Source of the DNA: Actinocatenispora rupis
Lineage (GTDB): Bacteria; Actinomycetota; Actinomycetes; Mycobacteriales; Micromonosporaceae
Length of the DNA: 64,000 bases
Direction: 5' to 3'
Assembly: GCF_016861975.1 (NCBI RefSeq)
Contig: NZ_BOMB01000019.1
Coordinates: 124,001 to 188,000, forward strand
Shown here: in pieces, positions 18,904-33,210 of the stretch
How the letters are laid out: every line of letters starts with the position of its first letter
Position numbering within the stretch: position 1 is the stretch's first letter
Made by a program: the position numbers and the translations under genes
The notes under the pieces: model-generated
What the model was told of the DNA's origin: nothing
Database searches by the model: none
The model's input: only the letters and a program-made list of their open reading frames with translations

Positions 18904-20189
18904 CCGCGTATGTCGTACGAGGGGCCCGGGTCGTCGGCGGGGAGCCGACCGATCTGCTGATCCGGGACGGGGTGGTGGAGGCCGTCGGCCCCGACGCGGA
19001 CGTGGCCGGCGCCACCCGCGTCGACGCCGACGGGCTGGTCGCCCTGCCGGGCCTGGTCGACCTGCACACCCACCTGCGCGAACCGGGCCGCGAGGACGCC
19101 GAGACCGTCGAGTCCGGTTCCCGGGCCGCGGCGCTCGGCGGGTACACGGCGGTGTGCGCGATGGCCAACACCGACCCGGTCGCCGACACCGCCGGCGTCG
19201 TCGAGCAGGTGTACCGGCTGGGGCAGGCCGCGGGGCTGGTGGACGTGCAGCCGATCGGCGCGGTCACGGTGGGCCTGGCCGGGGAGCGGATGGCGGAGCT
19301 GGGCGCGATGGCCGACTCGGCCGCCCGGGTACGGATCTTCTCCGACGACGGGCACTGCGTGGCCGACCCGCGGATGATGCGCCGGGCGCTGGAGTACGTG
19401 AAGGCGTTCGACGGGGTGGTCGCGCAGCACGCGGAGGAGCCGCGGCTGACCGTGGGCGCGCAGATGCACGAGGGTGAGTGGTCGGCGCGGCTGGGCCTGA
19501 CGGGCTGGCCGGCGGTCGCCGAGGAGGCGATCATCGCCCGGGACGCGCTGCTGGCCGGGCACGTCGGCGCGCGCCTGCACATCTGCCACGTGTCGACCGC
19601 GGGCAGCGTGGAGATCCTGCGCTGGGCCAAGTCGAAGGGCTTCCGGGTGACCGCCGAGGTCACCCCGCACCACCTGCTGCTGACCGACGAGCTGGCCGCC
19701 GGGTACGACCCGGTGTTCAAGGTCAACCCGCCGCTGCGTACCGACGAGGACGTCGCGGCGTTGCGGGCGGCGCTCGCCGAGGGCGTGATCGACGTGGTCG
19801 CCACCGACCACGCCCCGCACACCACCGAGGACAAGGAATGCGAGTGGCCGTACGCGCGGCCCGGCATGCTCGGCCTGCAGACGGCACTGCCGGTCGTCCT
19901 CGACACGATGCTGGAGCCTGGCCTGCTGGACTGGGACACCGTCGCGGAGCGGATGAGCCGGCGGCCGGCGCGCATCGCCGGGCTGACCGACCACGGCCAC
20001 GACCCGGCGCCGGGAGCCCCGGCGAACCTGACGCTGGTGGACCCGGCCGCGCGGATCACCGTCGATCCCGCGGATCTGGCCTCGCCGAGCCGGAACACGC
20101 CGTACGCGGGGCGCACGCTGCCCGGGCGGATCGTGGCGACGTTCCTGCGGGGTGAGGCGACGGTGCTCGACGGGAAGGCGCAGAAGTGA
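18900..20189 (+). CDS. pyrC: Dihydroorotase
   Basis: A 429-residue class I dihydroorotase cyclising carbamoyl aspartate. The metal site shows as [16 protein letters not shown] near residue 60, [26 protein letters not shown] and [16 protein letters not shown] overlaps the pyrB stop (GTGA) and the gene ends overlapping carA. Position between pyrB and carA is the standard actinobacterial order. Confidence 0.96.
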   Translation: MTAYVVRGARVVGGEPTDLLIRDGVVEAVGPDADVAGATRVDADGLVALPGLVDLHTHLREPGREDAETVESGSRAAALGGYTAVCAMANTDPVADTAGVVEQVYRLGQAAGLVDVQPIGAVTVGLAGERMAELGAMADSAARVRIFSDDGHCVADPRMMRRALEYVKAFDGVVAQHAEEPRLTVGAQMHEGEWSARLGLTGWPAVAEEAIIARDALLAGHVGARLHICHVSTAGSVEILRWAKSKGFRVTAEVTPHHLLLTDELAAGYDPVFKVNPPLRTDEDVAALRAALAEGVIDVVATDHAPHTTEDKECEWPYARPGMLGLQTALPVVLDTMLEPGLLDWDTVAERMSRRPARIAGLTDHGHDPAPGAPANLTLVDPAARITVDPADLASPSRNTPYAGRTLPGRIVATFLRGEATVLDGKAQK

Positions 20190-21339
20190 CCACACGAGAG
20201 ACCGCGATCCTGGTCCTGGAGGACGGCCGGACGTTCACCGGCGAGTCGTACGGGGCGGTCGGGGAGACGTTCGGCGAGGCCGTGTTCAACACCGGCATGA
20301 CCGGGTACCAGGAAACGCTGACGGACCCGTCGTACCGGGGGCAGGTCGTGGCGATGACCGCGCCGCACATCGGCAACACCGGGGTGAACCGGGAGGACGA
20401 CGAGTCCGACCGGATGTGGCTCGCCGGGTACGTGGTGCGCGACCCGGCCCGGATCCCGTCGAGCTGGCGTGCGACCGGGACGCTGGAGGAGGAGCTGGCC
20501 GGCCAGGGTGTCGTCGGCATCGCCGGCATCGACACCCGGGCGCTGACCCGGCACCTGCGCGAGCGCGGCGCGATGCGGGTCGGGGTGTCCAGTGTGGACA
20601 CCGATCCGGCCGCGCTGCTGGCCCGGGTACAGGCCGCGCCGCGGATGGTCGGCTCGAACCTGGTCGGCGAGGTCAGTACGGCCGAGGCGTACACGGTGGG
20701 GGCCGAGGGGGAGCGGCGGTTCACGGTCGCCGCGCTGGATCTCGGCATCAAGCGGAACACGCCGCGCCGGCTGGCCGCCCGCGGCGTCACCACGCACGTA
20801 CTGCCGGCGTCGTCCACTGTGGACAGTGTGCTGGCCACCAGCCCGGACGCGGTGTTCCTGAGCAACGGGCCGGGCGACCCGGCCACCGCCGACGAGCAGG
20901 TCGCGCTGACCCGCGAGCTGCTGGCCCGCGGGGTGCCGATCTTCGGCATCTGCTTCGGCAACCAGATCCTCGGCCGGGCGCTCGGCTTCGGCACGTACAA
21001 GCTGGCGTACGGGCACCACGGGATCAACCAGCCGGTCAAGGACCTCGCCACCGGCAAGGTCGAGGTGACCGCGCACAACCACGGTTTCGCGGTCGACGCA
21101 CCGCGCGAGGGCGCCACCGACACCGAGTACGGCACGGTCGAGGTCAGTCACGTGTGTCTCAACGACGACGTGGTCGAGGGGCTGCGGGTCACCTCCGACG
21201 GCCGGACCCGGGCGTTCTCCGTGCAGTACCACCCGGAGGCGGCGGCGGGGCCGCACGACGCCGACTACCTGTTCGACCGGTTCGTGGACCTGATCGAGGG
21301 GAGCTCGCGACCCGAGCTTGAGGCAGAAGGGGGTCGCTG

Positions 21340-21340
<1 letters not shown>
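20186..21340 (+). CDS. carA: Carbamoyl-phosphate synthase small subunit
   Basis: Glutamine amidotransferase subunit (384 residues) supplying ammonia to CarB. The N-terminal CPSase domain has [15 protein letters not shown] and [15 protein letters not shown]. The class I amidotransferase domain shows FLSNGPGDP, the nucleophile Cys in [18 protein letters not shown] and the catalytic His/Glu in [22 protein letters not shown] palindrome inside the gene is read as Ser-Thr-Val-Asp. The stop shares one base with the carB ATG. Confidence 0.97.
20813..20823. repeat. TCCACTGTGGA palindrome (in carA)
   Basis: Exact copy of an 11-base palindrome, flanked G...C, read in frame as Ser-Thr-Val-Asp. One of five exact copies in the window; function unknown. 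Confidence 0.6.
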
Positions 21341-24746
<3,406 letters not shown>

Positions 24747-24747
<1 letters not shown>

Positions 24748-25826
24748 TGTACACGAGGCTCCTCCGCCCCGCCCTGTTCCGGCTGGGCGGGGGAGACGCC
24801 GAGGTGGCGCACGAGACGACGCTGCGGGCGCTGGCCGCCGTGTCGGGCGGCGACGCCCGGCTGACCGCGCTGTGGGCCGCCACGAGCCGCTACCGGTACC
24901 AGGCGCGGGCCGAGCCGCGCACCGTGTACGGGATCCGCTTCCCGAACCCGGTGGGGCTGGCCGCCGGGCTGGACAAGGACGGGCGGGCGCTGCCGGCGTG
25001 GCCGGCGTTCGGGTTCGGGTTCGTCGAGGTCGGTACGGTGACGCGGCACCCCCAGCCCGGCAACGACCGGCCGCGGCTGTTCCGGCTGCCGTCCTCGGGC
25101 GCGCTGGTGAACCGGATGGGCTTCAACAACGCCGGCGCGGCGGCGCTGGCCGACCGGCTCGCCACGCTGGGCCGCCTGCCCGTACCGCTGGGCATCAGTC
25201 TCGGCAAGTCCAAGGTCACGCCGCTCGACGAGGCCGTCGCGGACTACGTCGCCTCCCTGCGCATCCTGTACGAGCACGGCGACTACTTCGCCGTCAACGT
25301 CTCCTCGCCGAACACGCCGGGCCTGCGTTCCTTGCAGGACAAGGCACAGCTGGCCGAGCTGTTGGGGGCGCTGTCGGCGGAGGCCCGGTCCCTGGCCGCC
25401 GGCCGTACGCCCCGGCCGCTGCTGGTGAAGGTCGCCCCCGACCTCACCGACGAAGCCCTCGCCGAAGTACTCGCGGTCTGCGCGGAGCACGGGGTGGCCG
25501 GCGTGATCGCCACCAACACCACCCTGTCGCGCGAGGGGGTGACCGGCGCCGACCGTGCCGTCGCCACGCAGGCGGGCGGGCTGTCCGGCCGGCCGCTGCA
25601 CGAACAGGCCCTGGAGGTCGTCCGGTTCGTGCACCGGGAGGCCGGTGACACGCTGCCGGTGATCGGCGTCGGCGGCATCGGCGACGCGCACGGCGCGCTG
25701 CGCATGCTCGACGCTGGCGCCAGCCTCGTCCAGCTCTACACCGGCTTCATCTACCAGGGTCCGGAGCTCGTCCGGCAGATCAACCGGGCCGTCTCACAGA
25801 CCGTGTACGGCCCGGGAAAGGGGTAG
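24747..25826 (+). CDS. pyrD: Dihydroorotate dehydrogenase (quinone), class 2
   Basis: A 359-residue class 2 enzyme that oxidises dihydroorotate and passes electrons to membrane quinone. The short N-terminal helical region ([19 protein letters not shown]) serves for membrane association. [20 protein letters not shown] and [20 protein letters not shown] are flavin-site signatures; [14 protein letters not shown] holds the catalytic serine expected of class 2. The ATG shares a base with the carB stop, and pyrF follows after two bases. Confidence 0.96.
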
Positions 25827-25828
25827 CC

Positions 25829-26683
25829 ATGGCCGACGGTGCCGCGTCGTTCGGCGCGCGTCTGGACGCCGCGATGAGTACCCGGGGGGCGTTGTGTGTG
25901 GGCGTGGACCCGCATGCCGCCCTGCTGCGCGCCTGGGGCCTGCCGGACGACGCGTCGGGCCTGGAACGCTTCGCCCGGACCGTGGTGGAGGCGCTGGCCG
26001 ACCGGGTCGCCGTGCTCAAACCGCAGTCCGCCTTCTTCGAACGCTTCGGCGCGCGCGGCATCGCCGTGCTGGAGACCGTGGTCGCCGAGGCGCGCGCCGC
26101 CGGCGCCCTGGTCGTACTGGACGTCAAGCGCGGCGACATCGGCTCCACCGCCCAGGCGTACGCCGACGCGTACCTGGACCCGGCGAGTCCGCTCGCCGTC
26201 GACGCCGTGACCGTCTCCCCGTACCTGGGGTTCGGGTCGCTGCGGCCGTTCGTCGACACCGCGCTGGCGCACGACCGCGGCGTGTTCGTGCTGGCGCTGA
26301 CGTCCAACCCGGAGGGCCCGTCGGTGCAGCACGCCGTCGCCGCGGACGGCCGTACGGTGGCGCAGACGGTACTGGACGAGATCGCGGCGGTGAACGCCGG
26401 GGTGTCGCCGCTCGGGTCGGTCGGCGCGGTCGTCGGGGCGACGATCACGGGTGGTACCGGTCACGATCTGGCGAAGGTCAACGGGCCGTTACTTGCCCCC
26501 GGTCTTGGTGCACAGGGCGCAACACCGGCCGACCTGGCGTCCGTCTTCGGCTCCGCCCTGCCCTGGGTACTGCCCTCATACTCCCGCGAAGTACTCCAAA
26601 ACGGACCCGATGTGGCGGCACTCCGTCACGCCGCGGACACCGTACGGCGGCAATGTGCTAGCGCGCTCGGTCGACCTGCGTGA
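25829..26683 (+). CDS. pyrF: Orotidine 5-phosphate decarboxylase, long type 2 form
   Basis: A 284-residue OMP decarboxylase, last step to UMP. The active-site motif VVLDVKRGDIGSTAQAYADA (Asp-Lys-Asp array) and CVGVDPHAALL near the start mark the longer actinobacterial type 2 form. It is the last gene of the pyr operon; a 152-base gap with no clear hairpin follows before mihF. Confidence 0.95.
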   Translation: MADGAASFGARLDAAMSTRGALCVGVDPHAALLRAWGLPDDASGLERFARTVVEALADRVAVLKPQSAFFERFGARGIAVLETVVAEARAAGALVVLDVKRGDIGSTAQAYADAYLDPASPLAVDAVTVSPYLGFGSLRPFVDTALAHDRGVFVLALTSNPEGPSVQHAVAADGRTVAQTVLDEIAAVNAGVSPLGSVGAVVGATITGGTGHDLAKVNGPLLAPGLGAQGATPADLASVFGSALPWVLPSYSREVLQNGPDVAALRHAADTVRRQCASALGRPA

Positions 26684-26835
26684 CCTGTTGCGCAAGAATG
26701 TGACGACGATGACACCACGCATTGCGAAACACGCGAGCGCGCCGACGTTGCTTCCTGGTGCGATTGCCCGCTAGGTTTCCCGCGCTGGTAGTTCATCCGA
26801 TTCGCAAGAGTCATACGCAACCCAAGGAGACCTTC

Positions 26836-27156
26836 GTGCCGCTCCCGTCGCTCACCCCTGAGCAGCGTCATGCCGCACTGGCGAAAGCGGCTGCCGCGCG
26901 CAAGGCCCGCGCTGAGCTGAAGGACAAGCTCAAGCGGGGGGACACGACGCTGGCCGACGTCCTGAAGCAGGCCGACACCGATGAGGTCGTCGGCAAGCTG
27001 AAGGTGTCGGCGGTGCTCGAAGCGCTGCCCGGCATCGGCAAGGTGCGCGCCGCTCAGATCATGGAGCGGCTGCACATCGCGGACAGCCGGCGGCTGCGCG
27101 GCCTCGGCGAGCACCAGCGTGCTTCGCTGCTCGCCGAGTTCAGCACTGCCGAGTAG
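26836..27156 (+). CDS. mihF: Actinobacterial integration host factor mIHF
   Basis: A 106-residue nucleoid-associated protein of the mycobacterial/actinobacterial IHF family, unrelated to HU-type IHF. It opens MPLPSLTPEQRHAALAKAAA; the N-terminal helix is basic, and the helix-two-turn-helix DNA-binding part is LEALPGIGKVRAAQIMERL. GTG with AAGGAGA six bases upstream was chosen over a longer frame with no RBS and no homologous-looking residues. Its place between pyrF and gmk is conserved in actinobacteria. Confidence 0.92.
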   Translation: MPLPSLTPEQRHAALAKAAAARKARAELKDKLKRGDTTLADVLKQADTDEVVGKLKVSAVLEALPGIGKVRAAQIMERLHIADSRRLRGLGEHQRASLLAEFSTAE

Positions 27157-27324
27157 GCAGCCGCGGCCGGGCCAGCCCGGACCGCTCGTCAGGGGCCGTC
27201 AGGCCGACAGGTACCGCACCGGTACCGGTCGACCGGGCGGCCTCTGCCGTGTCCGGGGTACCGCCGGGTCACGTCACGGGGAGTTCCCTGCACGGGCCGG
27301 GACGGCGTTCGGTAGAAACAAACC

Positions 27325-27915
27325 GTGACCGTTGACAGCGCACCCGCCCGTACCGCGCGGCTCACCGTCCTGTCCGGCCCGTCCGGCGTCGGCAAGGGCA
27401 GCGTGTACGCCCTCGTCCGCCAGCGGTACCCGGACGTGTGGCTGTCGGTGTCCGTGACGACCCGTAAGCCCCGTCCCGGTGAGGTGGACGGCCGGCACTA
27501 CCACTTCGTGGACCGGGCCGAGTTCCAGCGCATGGCCGCCGCCGGCGAACTGCTCGAATGGGCCGAGTACGCCGGCAACGGCTACGGCACGCCGCGCGCC
27601 CCGGTGGAGCGTCGACTCGCCGCCGGCCTGCCCGCGCTGCTGGAGATCGACCTGCAGGGCGCCCGCCAGGTACGCGACGCGATGCCCGAGGCGCGCCTGG
27701 TGTTCCTGGCGCCGCCGAGCTGGGACGAGCTGGTCCGCCGGTTGGTCGGCCGCGGCACCGAGGACGCCGACACGATCCGTCGCCGGCTGGAACTGGCCCG
27801 CGAGGAGCTGGCCGCCGAGCCCGAGTTCGACGTGACGATCGTGAACCACTCGATCGAGCAGGCCGCCGCGGAGCTGGTCGCGCTGCTGGCGCCGACACCC
27901 AGCAAACAGCTCTGA
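27325..27915 (+). CDS. gmk: Guanylate kinase
   Basis: A 196-residue kinase forming GDP from GMP. The P-loop is [12 protein letters not shown], and [21 protein letters not shown] is the GMP-binding signature. [13 protein letters not shown] and [20 protein letters not shown] are also characteristic. The GTG start gives a short 10-residue tail before the P-loop strand. It is separated from mihF by 168 bases in which I see no convincing promoter. Confidence 0.96.
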   Translation: MTVDSAPARTARLTVLSGPSGVGKGSVYALVRQRYPDVWLSVSVTTRKPRPGEVDGRHYHFVDRAEFQRMAAAGELLEWAEYAGNGYGTPRAPVERRLAAGLPALLEIDLQGARQVRDAMPEARLVFLAPPSWDELVRRLVGRGTEDADTIRRRLELAREELAAEPEFDVTIVNHSIEQAAAELVALLAPTPSKQL

Positions 27916-28071
27916 CGTGTCGCTGCTCACACAACGCGAGGACATTTCGCCACCGGCGTCGTCGTTGGTCACAACCTGTTGCTACCATCGGTCGTTCATA
28001 CCGGTGGCAGCCGCCCGCCGCGGCGCCGTCCACCATCCATCCTCTGATCGCAGGCATTGAGGTCGATCCGC

Positions 28072-28338
28072 GTGTCCGGAACCGTGGCCAGTCCCGAAGG
28101 AATCACCAACCCACCGATCGACGAGCTGCTGGAGAAGACGCCGTCGAAGTACGCGCTCGTCATCTTCGGCGCGAAGCGTGCCCGCCAGATCAACGCGTAC
28201 TACTCGCAGCTCGGCGAGGGCCTGCTGGAGTACGTCGGCCCGCTGGTGGAGACCACGCCGCAGGAGAAGGCGCTGTCGATCGCGCTTCGGGAGATCAACG
28301 GCGGCCTGCTGACCGCCGAGCCCACGAACGAGGCCTGA
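28072..28338 (+). CDS. rpoZ: RNA polymerase omega subunit
   Basis: An 88-residue omega subunit that assists RNA polymerase assembly. The core [36 protein letters not shown] and [13 protein letters not shown] is typical of actinobacterial RpoZ. GTG giving [10 protein letters not shown] matches the family start; an upstream TTG in frame would add five residues and is less likely. A TACCAT hexamer about 85 bases upstream could be its own -10, but no matching -35 is seen. Confidence 0.95.
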   Translation: MSGTVASPEGITNPPIDELLEKTPSKYALVIFGAKRARQINAYYSQLGEGLLEYVGPLVETTPQEKALSIALREINGGLLTAEPTNEA

Positions 28339-28491
28339 GCGCCCCAGCACCACCGCAACCAGCGCCGCTGGCGTACGACCCGGGGGTCGTCGCCGCGGCG
28401 CTGTTGTCGTTTCCGCCCGGTTGTGCCGCGGCTGCGGTCGTCGGCCAGGGTTGGGTGCGTGTCCGCCGCCCCGGCGCGAGAGCATGGGGAC

Positions 28492-29715
28492 ATGACCAGT
28501 CGAATCGTGCTCGGCGTGTCCGGGGGGATCGCCGCGTACAAGGCGTGTGAGCTGCTGCGGTTGTGTACCGAGGCGGGGCACTCGGTGCGGGTGGTACCGA
28601 CCGCGGCGGCCCTGCGGTTCGTCGGCGCGCCGACGTGGGAGGCGCTGTCGGGCCAGCCGGTGCACACCGAGGTGTGGGACGACGTGCCGCAGGTCGAGCA
28701 CGTACGGCTGGGGCAGACCGCCGATCTGGTCATGGTCGTGCCGGCGACCGCCGACCTGCTGGCGCGGGCCGCGCACGGGCAGTCCGGCGACCTGCTCACC
28801 GCCACGCTGCTCACCGCGCGCTGCCCGGTGCTGTACGCGCCGGCCATGCACACCGAGATGTGGGAGCACCCGGCCACCGTCGAGAACGTCGCCACGCTGC
28901 GCCGCCGCGGCGCGATCGTGGTGGAACCGGCCTCCGGGCGCCTCACCGGGCCGGACACCGGGAAGGGGCGACTGCCCGACCCCACCGCCCTGTACGAGAT
29001 CGCGCGGCGGCTGCTCGCCGGCGGCCGGGACCGTACGCCGGATCTGGTCGGACGGCGGATCGTGGTGACGGCCGGGGGCACGCGGGAGTACCTGGATCCG
29101 GTGCGGTTCCTGGGAAACCGGTCCAGCGGCAAGCAGGGGTACGCGTTCGCGCGGGCGGCGGTGGCCCGGGGTGCGGCCGTCACGCTGATCGCGGCGAACG
29201 TGTCGCTGCCGGCGCCGGCGGGCGTCGACGTGGTGCGGGTGGACACGACCGAGGACCTGCGCAAGGCGGTGGTGGCGTGCGCCGCGGACGCCGACGCGGT
29301 GGTGATGGCCGCGGCGCCGGCGGACTTCCGGCCCGCCGAGTACGCGACGAGCAAGATCAAGAAGTCGCCGGCGGGGCCGCCGACGATCGCGCTCGCCGAG
29401 ACCACCGACATCGCCGCGGAACTCGGTGCGGCGAAGCGGCCCGGCCAGGTGCTGGTCGCGTTCGCTGCGGAGACCGACGACCTGCTGGCGCGCGCCGCCG
29501 GCAAGCTGACCCGCAAGCGCGCGGACCTGATCGTGGCCAACCAGGTCGGCGTCGACCGCGGTTTCGGTACCGACACCAACGAGGCGACCGTGCTGGGCGC
29601 CGACGGGAGTACGACCGAGTTGCCGGAAATGACGAAGGACGAGCTGGCCGACCGGGTGCTCGACCTGGTCGCCGAGCGGTTCGCGTCGGCGCCGTCACTG
29701 GGGGATCAAGCCTGA
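28492..29715 (+). CDS. coaBC: Bifunctional phosphopantothenoylcysteine decarboxylase/synthetase CoaBC
   Basis: A 407-residue coenzyme A biosynthesis enzyme. The N-terminal flavin-dependent CoaC half has GVSGGIAAYKACELLRL and APAMHTEMWEHPAT (the actinobacterial variant of the PAMN signature). The C-terminal CoaB half starts near residue 185 with RIVVTAGGTREYLDPVRFLG, then RSSGKQGYAFARAA and the CTP/substrate-binding SKIKKSP. The ATG was chosen over an open upstream frame that lacks homology. It is followed by metK after a 112-base gap. Confidence 0.95.
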   Translation: MTSRIVLGVSGGIAAYKACELLRLCTEAGHSVRVVPTAAALRFVGAPTWEALSGQPVHTEVWDDVPQVEHVRLGQTADLVMVVPATADLLARAAHGQSGDLLTATLLTARCPVLYAPAMHTEMWEHPATVENVATLRRRGAIVVEPASGRLTGPDTGKGRLPDPTALYEIARRLLAGGRDRTPDLVGRRIVVTAGGTREYLDPVRFLGNRSSGKQGYAFARAAVARGAAVTLIAANVSLPAPAGVDVVRVDTTEDLRKAVVACAADADAVVMAAAPADFRPAEYATSKIKKSPAGPPTIALAETTDIAAELGAAKRPGQVLVAFAAETDDLLARAAGKLTRKRADLIVANQVGVDRGFGTDTNEATVLGADGSTTELPEMTKDELADRVLDLVAERFASAPSLGDQA

Positions 29716-29785
29716 CGCTGGGTAGGCTCAGGGGCAGATCGCGAAGCTGGTACCGTCCCGCGAGTTCACCGCGAGGCCATCCGGC

Positions 29786-29791
29786 TAAACT
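29786..29791 (+). promoter_or_regulatory. Candidate -10 element for metK
   Basis: TAAACT fits TANNNT and stands 37 bases before the metK start; TTCACC 15 bases upstream is a poor -35. It resembles the TAGACT hexamers before efp and def. Confidence 0.3.
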
Positions 29792-29827
29792 CGCCATTTA
29801 CCCGTTCCGCCTACTCCGGGGAGTACC

Positions 29828-31021
29828 ATGGCACGCCGCTTGTTCACATCGGAGTCGGTCACAGAAGGCCACCCGGACAAGATCGCCGACCAGATCAGCG
29901 ACGGCATTCTCGACGCGTTGCTGACCCAGGACCCGCGCAGCCGGGTCGCGGTCGAGACCCTGATCACCACCGGACAGGTCCACGTCGCCGGTGAGGTCAC
30001 CACCGATGCGTACGCCGACATTCCGCGCATCGTCCGGGACACCATTCTGAAGATCGGCTACGACTCGTCGAAGAAGGGCTTCGACGGTGCGTCCTGTGGC
30101 GTGAGCGTGTCGATCGGCGCGCAGTCGCCCGACATCGCCGTCGGCGTGGACACCGCGTTCGAGAAGCGGTCCGGGTCCAGCGCCGACGAGCTCGACTCGC
30201 AGGGCGCCGGCGACCAGGGCATGATGTTCGGCTTCGCCTGCACCGAGACGCCCGAGCTGATGCCGCTGCCGATCGCGCTGGCGCACCGGCTGTCCCGCCG
30301 GCTGTCCGCCGTCCGGCACGACGGCACCGTGCCGTACCTGCGGCCCGACGGCAAGACCCAGGTCACCATCGAGTACGAGGGCTTCCGCCCGGTCAAGCTG
30401 AACACCGTGGTGGTGTCCAGCCAGCACGCGCCGGACATCTCGCTGGACTCGCTGCTCACCCCGGACGTGCGGGAGCACGTGATCACGCCGGTGCTGGCCG
30501 AGCTGGACCTGGACAGCGAGGACTACCGGCTGCTGGTCAACCCGACCGGACGGTTCGAGATCGGCGGCCCGATGGGCGACGCCGGCCTCACCGGCCGCAA
30601 GATCATCGTCGACACGTACGGCGGCTACGCCCGCCACGGCGGCGGCGCGTTCTCCGGCAAGGACCCGTCGAAGGTGGACCGTTCCGCGGCGTACGCGATG
30701 CGGTGGGTCGCGAAGAACGTCGTGGCCGCCGGCCTGGCCGACCGGTGCGAGGCGCAGGTGGCGTACGCGATCGGCAAGGCGCAGCCGGTGAGCCTGTTCA
30801 TCGAGACGTTCGGCACCAACAGCGTGCCGGTCGAGCAGATCGAGAAGGCCGTCGGCGAGGTGTTCGACCTGCGTCCGGCCGCGATCATCCGCGACCTGAA
30901 GCTGGCCCGCCCGATCTACGCGCAGACCGCCGCGTACGGCCACTTCGGCCGCGAGCTGGACGACTTCACCTGGGAGAAGACCGACCGGGTCGACGAGCTG
31001 AAGTCCATCGCCACCAAGTAG
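29828..31021 (+). CDS. metK: S-adenosylmethionine synthetase
   Basis: A 397-residue methionine adenosyltransferase. [19 protein letters not shown] at the N-terminus, [13 protein letters not shown] (ATP-binding), [17 protein letters not shown] and [20 protein letters not shown] (P-loop-like) are all present. GGGGAG lies six bases before the ATG. I searched the 112-base leader for a SAM riboswitch and saw none. priA follows 19 bases after the stop. Confidence 0.97.
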   Translation: MARRLFTSESVTEGHPDKIADQISDGILDALLTQDPRSRVAVETLITTGQVHVAGEVTTDAYADIPRIVRDTILKIGYDSSKKGFDGASCGVSVSIGAQSPDIAVGVDTAFEKRSGSSADELDSQGAGDQGMMFGFACTETPELMPLPIALAHRLSRRLSAVRHDGTVPYLRPDGKTQVTIEYEGFRPVKLNTVVVSSQHAPDISLDSLLTPDVREHVITPVLAELDLDSEDYRLLVNPTGRFEIGGPMGDAGLTGRKIIVDTYGGYARHGGGAFSGKDPSKVDRSAAYAMRWVAKNVVAAGLADRCEAQVAYAIGKAQPVSLFIETFGTNSVPVEQIEKAVGEVFDLRPAAIIRDLKLARPIYAQTAAYGHFGRELDDFTWEKTDRVDELKSIATK

Positions 31022-31040
31022 TACGGGCGGCGCGGGCACG

Positions 31041-33122
31041 GTGGACACCGACGACGGGATGCTGCCGGTCGAGGTGCCGGTGACCACCCCGCCCGCGCCG
31101 CGACCGGCGGCGTCCGCGTCCCGCGGGAGGAAGCCGGCCCGCACCCGTACGGCGGCGGCGGCGGAGCTGCCCGTCGCGCGGGTCTGCGTGGACGTCGGGC
31201 TGGCGCACCTGGACCGCACCTTCGACTACCTGGTACCGGCGGAGGCTGCCGACACGGCACAGCCGGGGGTTCGGGTACGGGTCCGGTTCGGCGGGCAGCT
31301 CGTCGACGGGTTCGTCCTGTCCCGCGCCGCGGAGTCCGACTTCGGCGGCAAGCTCGGGTTCCTCGACCGGGTCGTGTCGCCCGAGGTCGTCCTGACGCCG
31401 GAGGTGGCGGCGCTGGCCCGCGCCGTCGCCGACCGGTACGCGGGATCGCTGGCCGACGTGCTGCGGCTGGCCGTCCCGCCCCGGCACGCGCGCGCCGAGA
31501 AGGTCACCGCGGAGCCGCCGCCGACCGAGGAGCCACCGGCGCCGCCGGCCGAGGACGCCTGGCAGGGCTACCCGGCCGGCCCGGCGTACCTGCGGGCGGT
31601 GGCGGACGGGCGCGCGCCACGGGCCGTGTTCACCGCGCTGCCCGGCGAGGACTGGGGGGCCAGGCTCGCCGACGCGCTCGTCGCCGCGCTGGCCGGCGGG
31701 CGCGGCGGGCTCGCCGTCGTACCGGATGCGCGGGACCTGGACCGGTTGGACGCCGCGCTCACCGAGCGGCTCGGCACCGGCCGGCACGTCGCGATCGCCG
31801 CGTCCCTCGGCCCCTCCGAGCGGTACTCCCGGTTCCTGCGCGCCGCGCGCGGCCAGGTCCGGCTCGTCGTCGGTACCCGGGCGGCGATGTTCGCGCCGGT
31901 CCCGGATCTCGGCCTGCTGGCGATCTGGGACGACGGGGACGACCTGCACGCCGACGAGCACGCGCCGTACCCGCATGCCCGTGAGGTGTTGCTGACCCGG
32001 GCGCAGCTGACCGACGCGGCGATGCTCGTCGCCGGCTACGCCCGGAGTACCGAGGCGCAGTTGTTGGTGGCGACCGGGTGGGCGAAGGAGATCACCGCGG
32101 ACCGGCCGGCGTTGCGTGCCGCCGCGCCGCGGGTGGTGCCGACGGGCGACGAGTTCCAGCTGGCCCGGGATCCGGGTGCGGCCGCGGCCCGGCTGCCCAG
32201 CGTCGCCTGGGAGGCCGCGCAGTCCGCTCTGCGCGCCGACTCCCCGGTACTCGTGCAGGTGCCGCGCCGCGGGTACCTGCCGGTGGTGGTGTGCCAGCGG
32301 TGCCGGGCGCGCGGCCGGTGCCCGGAGTGCGGCGGTCCGCTCGCGGTGCCCGACTCGGGCGGTTTCCCGGTGTGCCGCTGGTGCGGGCACACGGCCGGCG
32401 GGTACCGGTGCCCGGAGTGTGGCGGCCGGGCGTTGCGCGCCGCGGTGGTCGGCGCCCGGCGTACGGCGGAGGAGCTGGGGCGCGCGTTCCGGGGCGTACC
32501 GGTGCGCACGTCGGGCCGCGACGGCGTCCTGGGCCGGGTGCCGGACGGGGCGGGGCTGGTGGTGTCCACGCCGGGCGCCGAGCCGCCTGCCGACGGTGGG
32601 TACGGCGCGGTCCTGCTCCTCGACGCCTGGGCCCTGCTGACCCGCGCCGACCTGCGCGCGGCGGAGGAGACGCTGCGCCGGTGGCTCGCCGCCGCCGTAC
32701 TGGCCCGGCCGGCCGCGGCGGGTGGCCGGGTCGTCGCGGTGGCCGACGCGTCGCTGCCGGTGGTACAGGCGCTGGTCCGGTTCGACGCGGCCGGGTTCGC
32801 CGAGCGCGAGCTGGCCGACCGCCGCGAGCTGGGCTTCCCCCCGGCGGTACGGATGGCCAGCCTGACCGGCAGCCCGACCGCCATCGCCGCCGTACTGGCC
32901 GCCGCCGACCTGCCCGACGGCGTCGACGAGCTCGGCCCGGTCCCGGTGCCGAAACCCCGCAACCGGCCGGACGCGCCGGACACCGAGCGACTGCTGCTGC
33001 GCGTACCGCGGGGGAAGGGTCCGGCACTGGCGACGGCGTTGCGCGCCGCGACCGGCGCGCGCAGCGCGCGCAAGGACCCCCAGCCGGTCCGGGTCCAGAT
33101 CGACCCGCTCGACCTGCTGTGA
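31041..33122 (+). CDS. priA: PriA-like primosomal protein lacking helicase motifs
   Basis: A 693-residue PriA homologue. The N-terminal DNA-binding domain is recognisable (RVCVDVGLAHLDRTFDYLVP, RVRVRFGGQLVDGFV). The zinc-binding cluster of eight cysteines is complete (CQRC, CPEC, CRWC, CPEC around residues 415-465). However, where helicase PriA has its Walker A loop this protein reads TALPGEDWGARLADAL, and the DEEH box is IWDDGDDLHADEHA, so ATP-driven unwinding is not expected. This is the known actinobacterial form. The GTG start leaves a Pro/Arg-rich N-terminal tail; an ATG six codons later is possible. Confidence 0.9.
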   Translation: MDTDDGMLPVEVPVTTPPAPRPAASASRGRKPARTRTAAAAELPVARVCVDVGLAHLDRTFDYLVPAEAADTAQPGVRVRVRFGGQLVDGFVLSRAAESDFGGKLGFLDRVVSPEVVLTPEVAALARAVADRYAGSLADVLRLAVPPRHARAEKVTAEPPPTEEPPAPPAEDAWQGYPAGPAYLRAVADGRAPRAVFTALPGEDWGARLADALVAALAGGRGGLAVVPDARDLDRLDAALTERLGTGRHVAIAASLGPSERYSRFLRAARGQVRLVVGTRAAMFAPVPDLGLLAIWDDGDDLHADEHAPYPHAREVLLTRAQLTDAAMLVAGYARSTEAQLLVATGWAKEITADRPALRAAAPRVVPTGDEFQLARDPGAAAARLPSVAWEAAQSALRADSPVLVQVPRRGYLPVVVCQRCRARGRCPECGGPLAVPDSGGFPVCRWCGHTAGGYRCPECGGRALRAAVVGARRTAEELGRAFRGVPVRTSGRDGVLGRVPDGAGLVVSTPGAEPPADGGYGAVLLLDAWALLTRADLRAAEETLRRWLAAAVLARPAAAGGRVVAVADASLPVVQALVRFDAAGFAERELADRRELGFPPAVRMASLTGSPTAIAAVLAAADLPDGVDELGPVPVPKPRNRPDAPDTERLLLRVPRGKGPALATALRAATGARSARKDPQPVRVQIDPLDLL

Positions 33123-33210
33123 GCCCGCCGCGAGGATCCGCCCGACCTGCGGCGCGACCGGCCCGTTCGGCATGATCAGCTGTGCGCGCGGACGCCCGCG
33201 GCACACTCCG

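Noticed and set aside
26722-26835. Longer mihF starting upstream
   Set aside because: The extra 38 residues look like untranslated leader and the GTG with AAGGAGA fits the family N-terminus.
29716-29827. Possible SAM riboswitch upstream of metK
   Set aside because: The 112-base leader shows none of the conserved helices or core motifs I know for SAM riboswitches.
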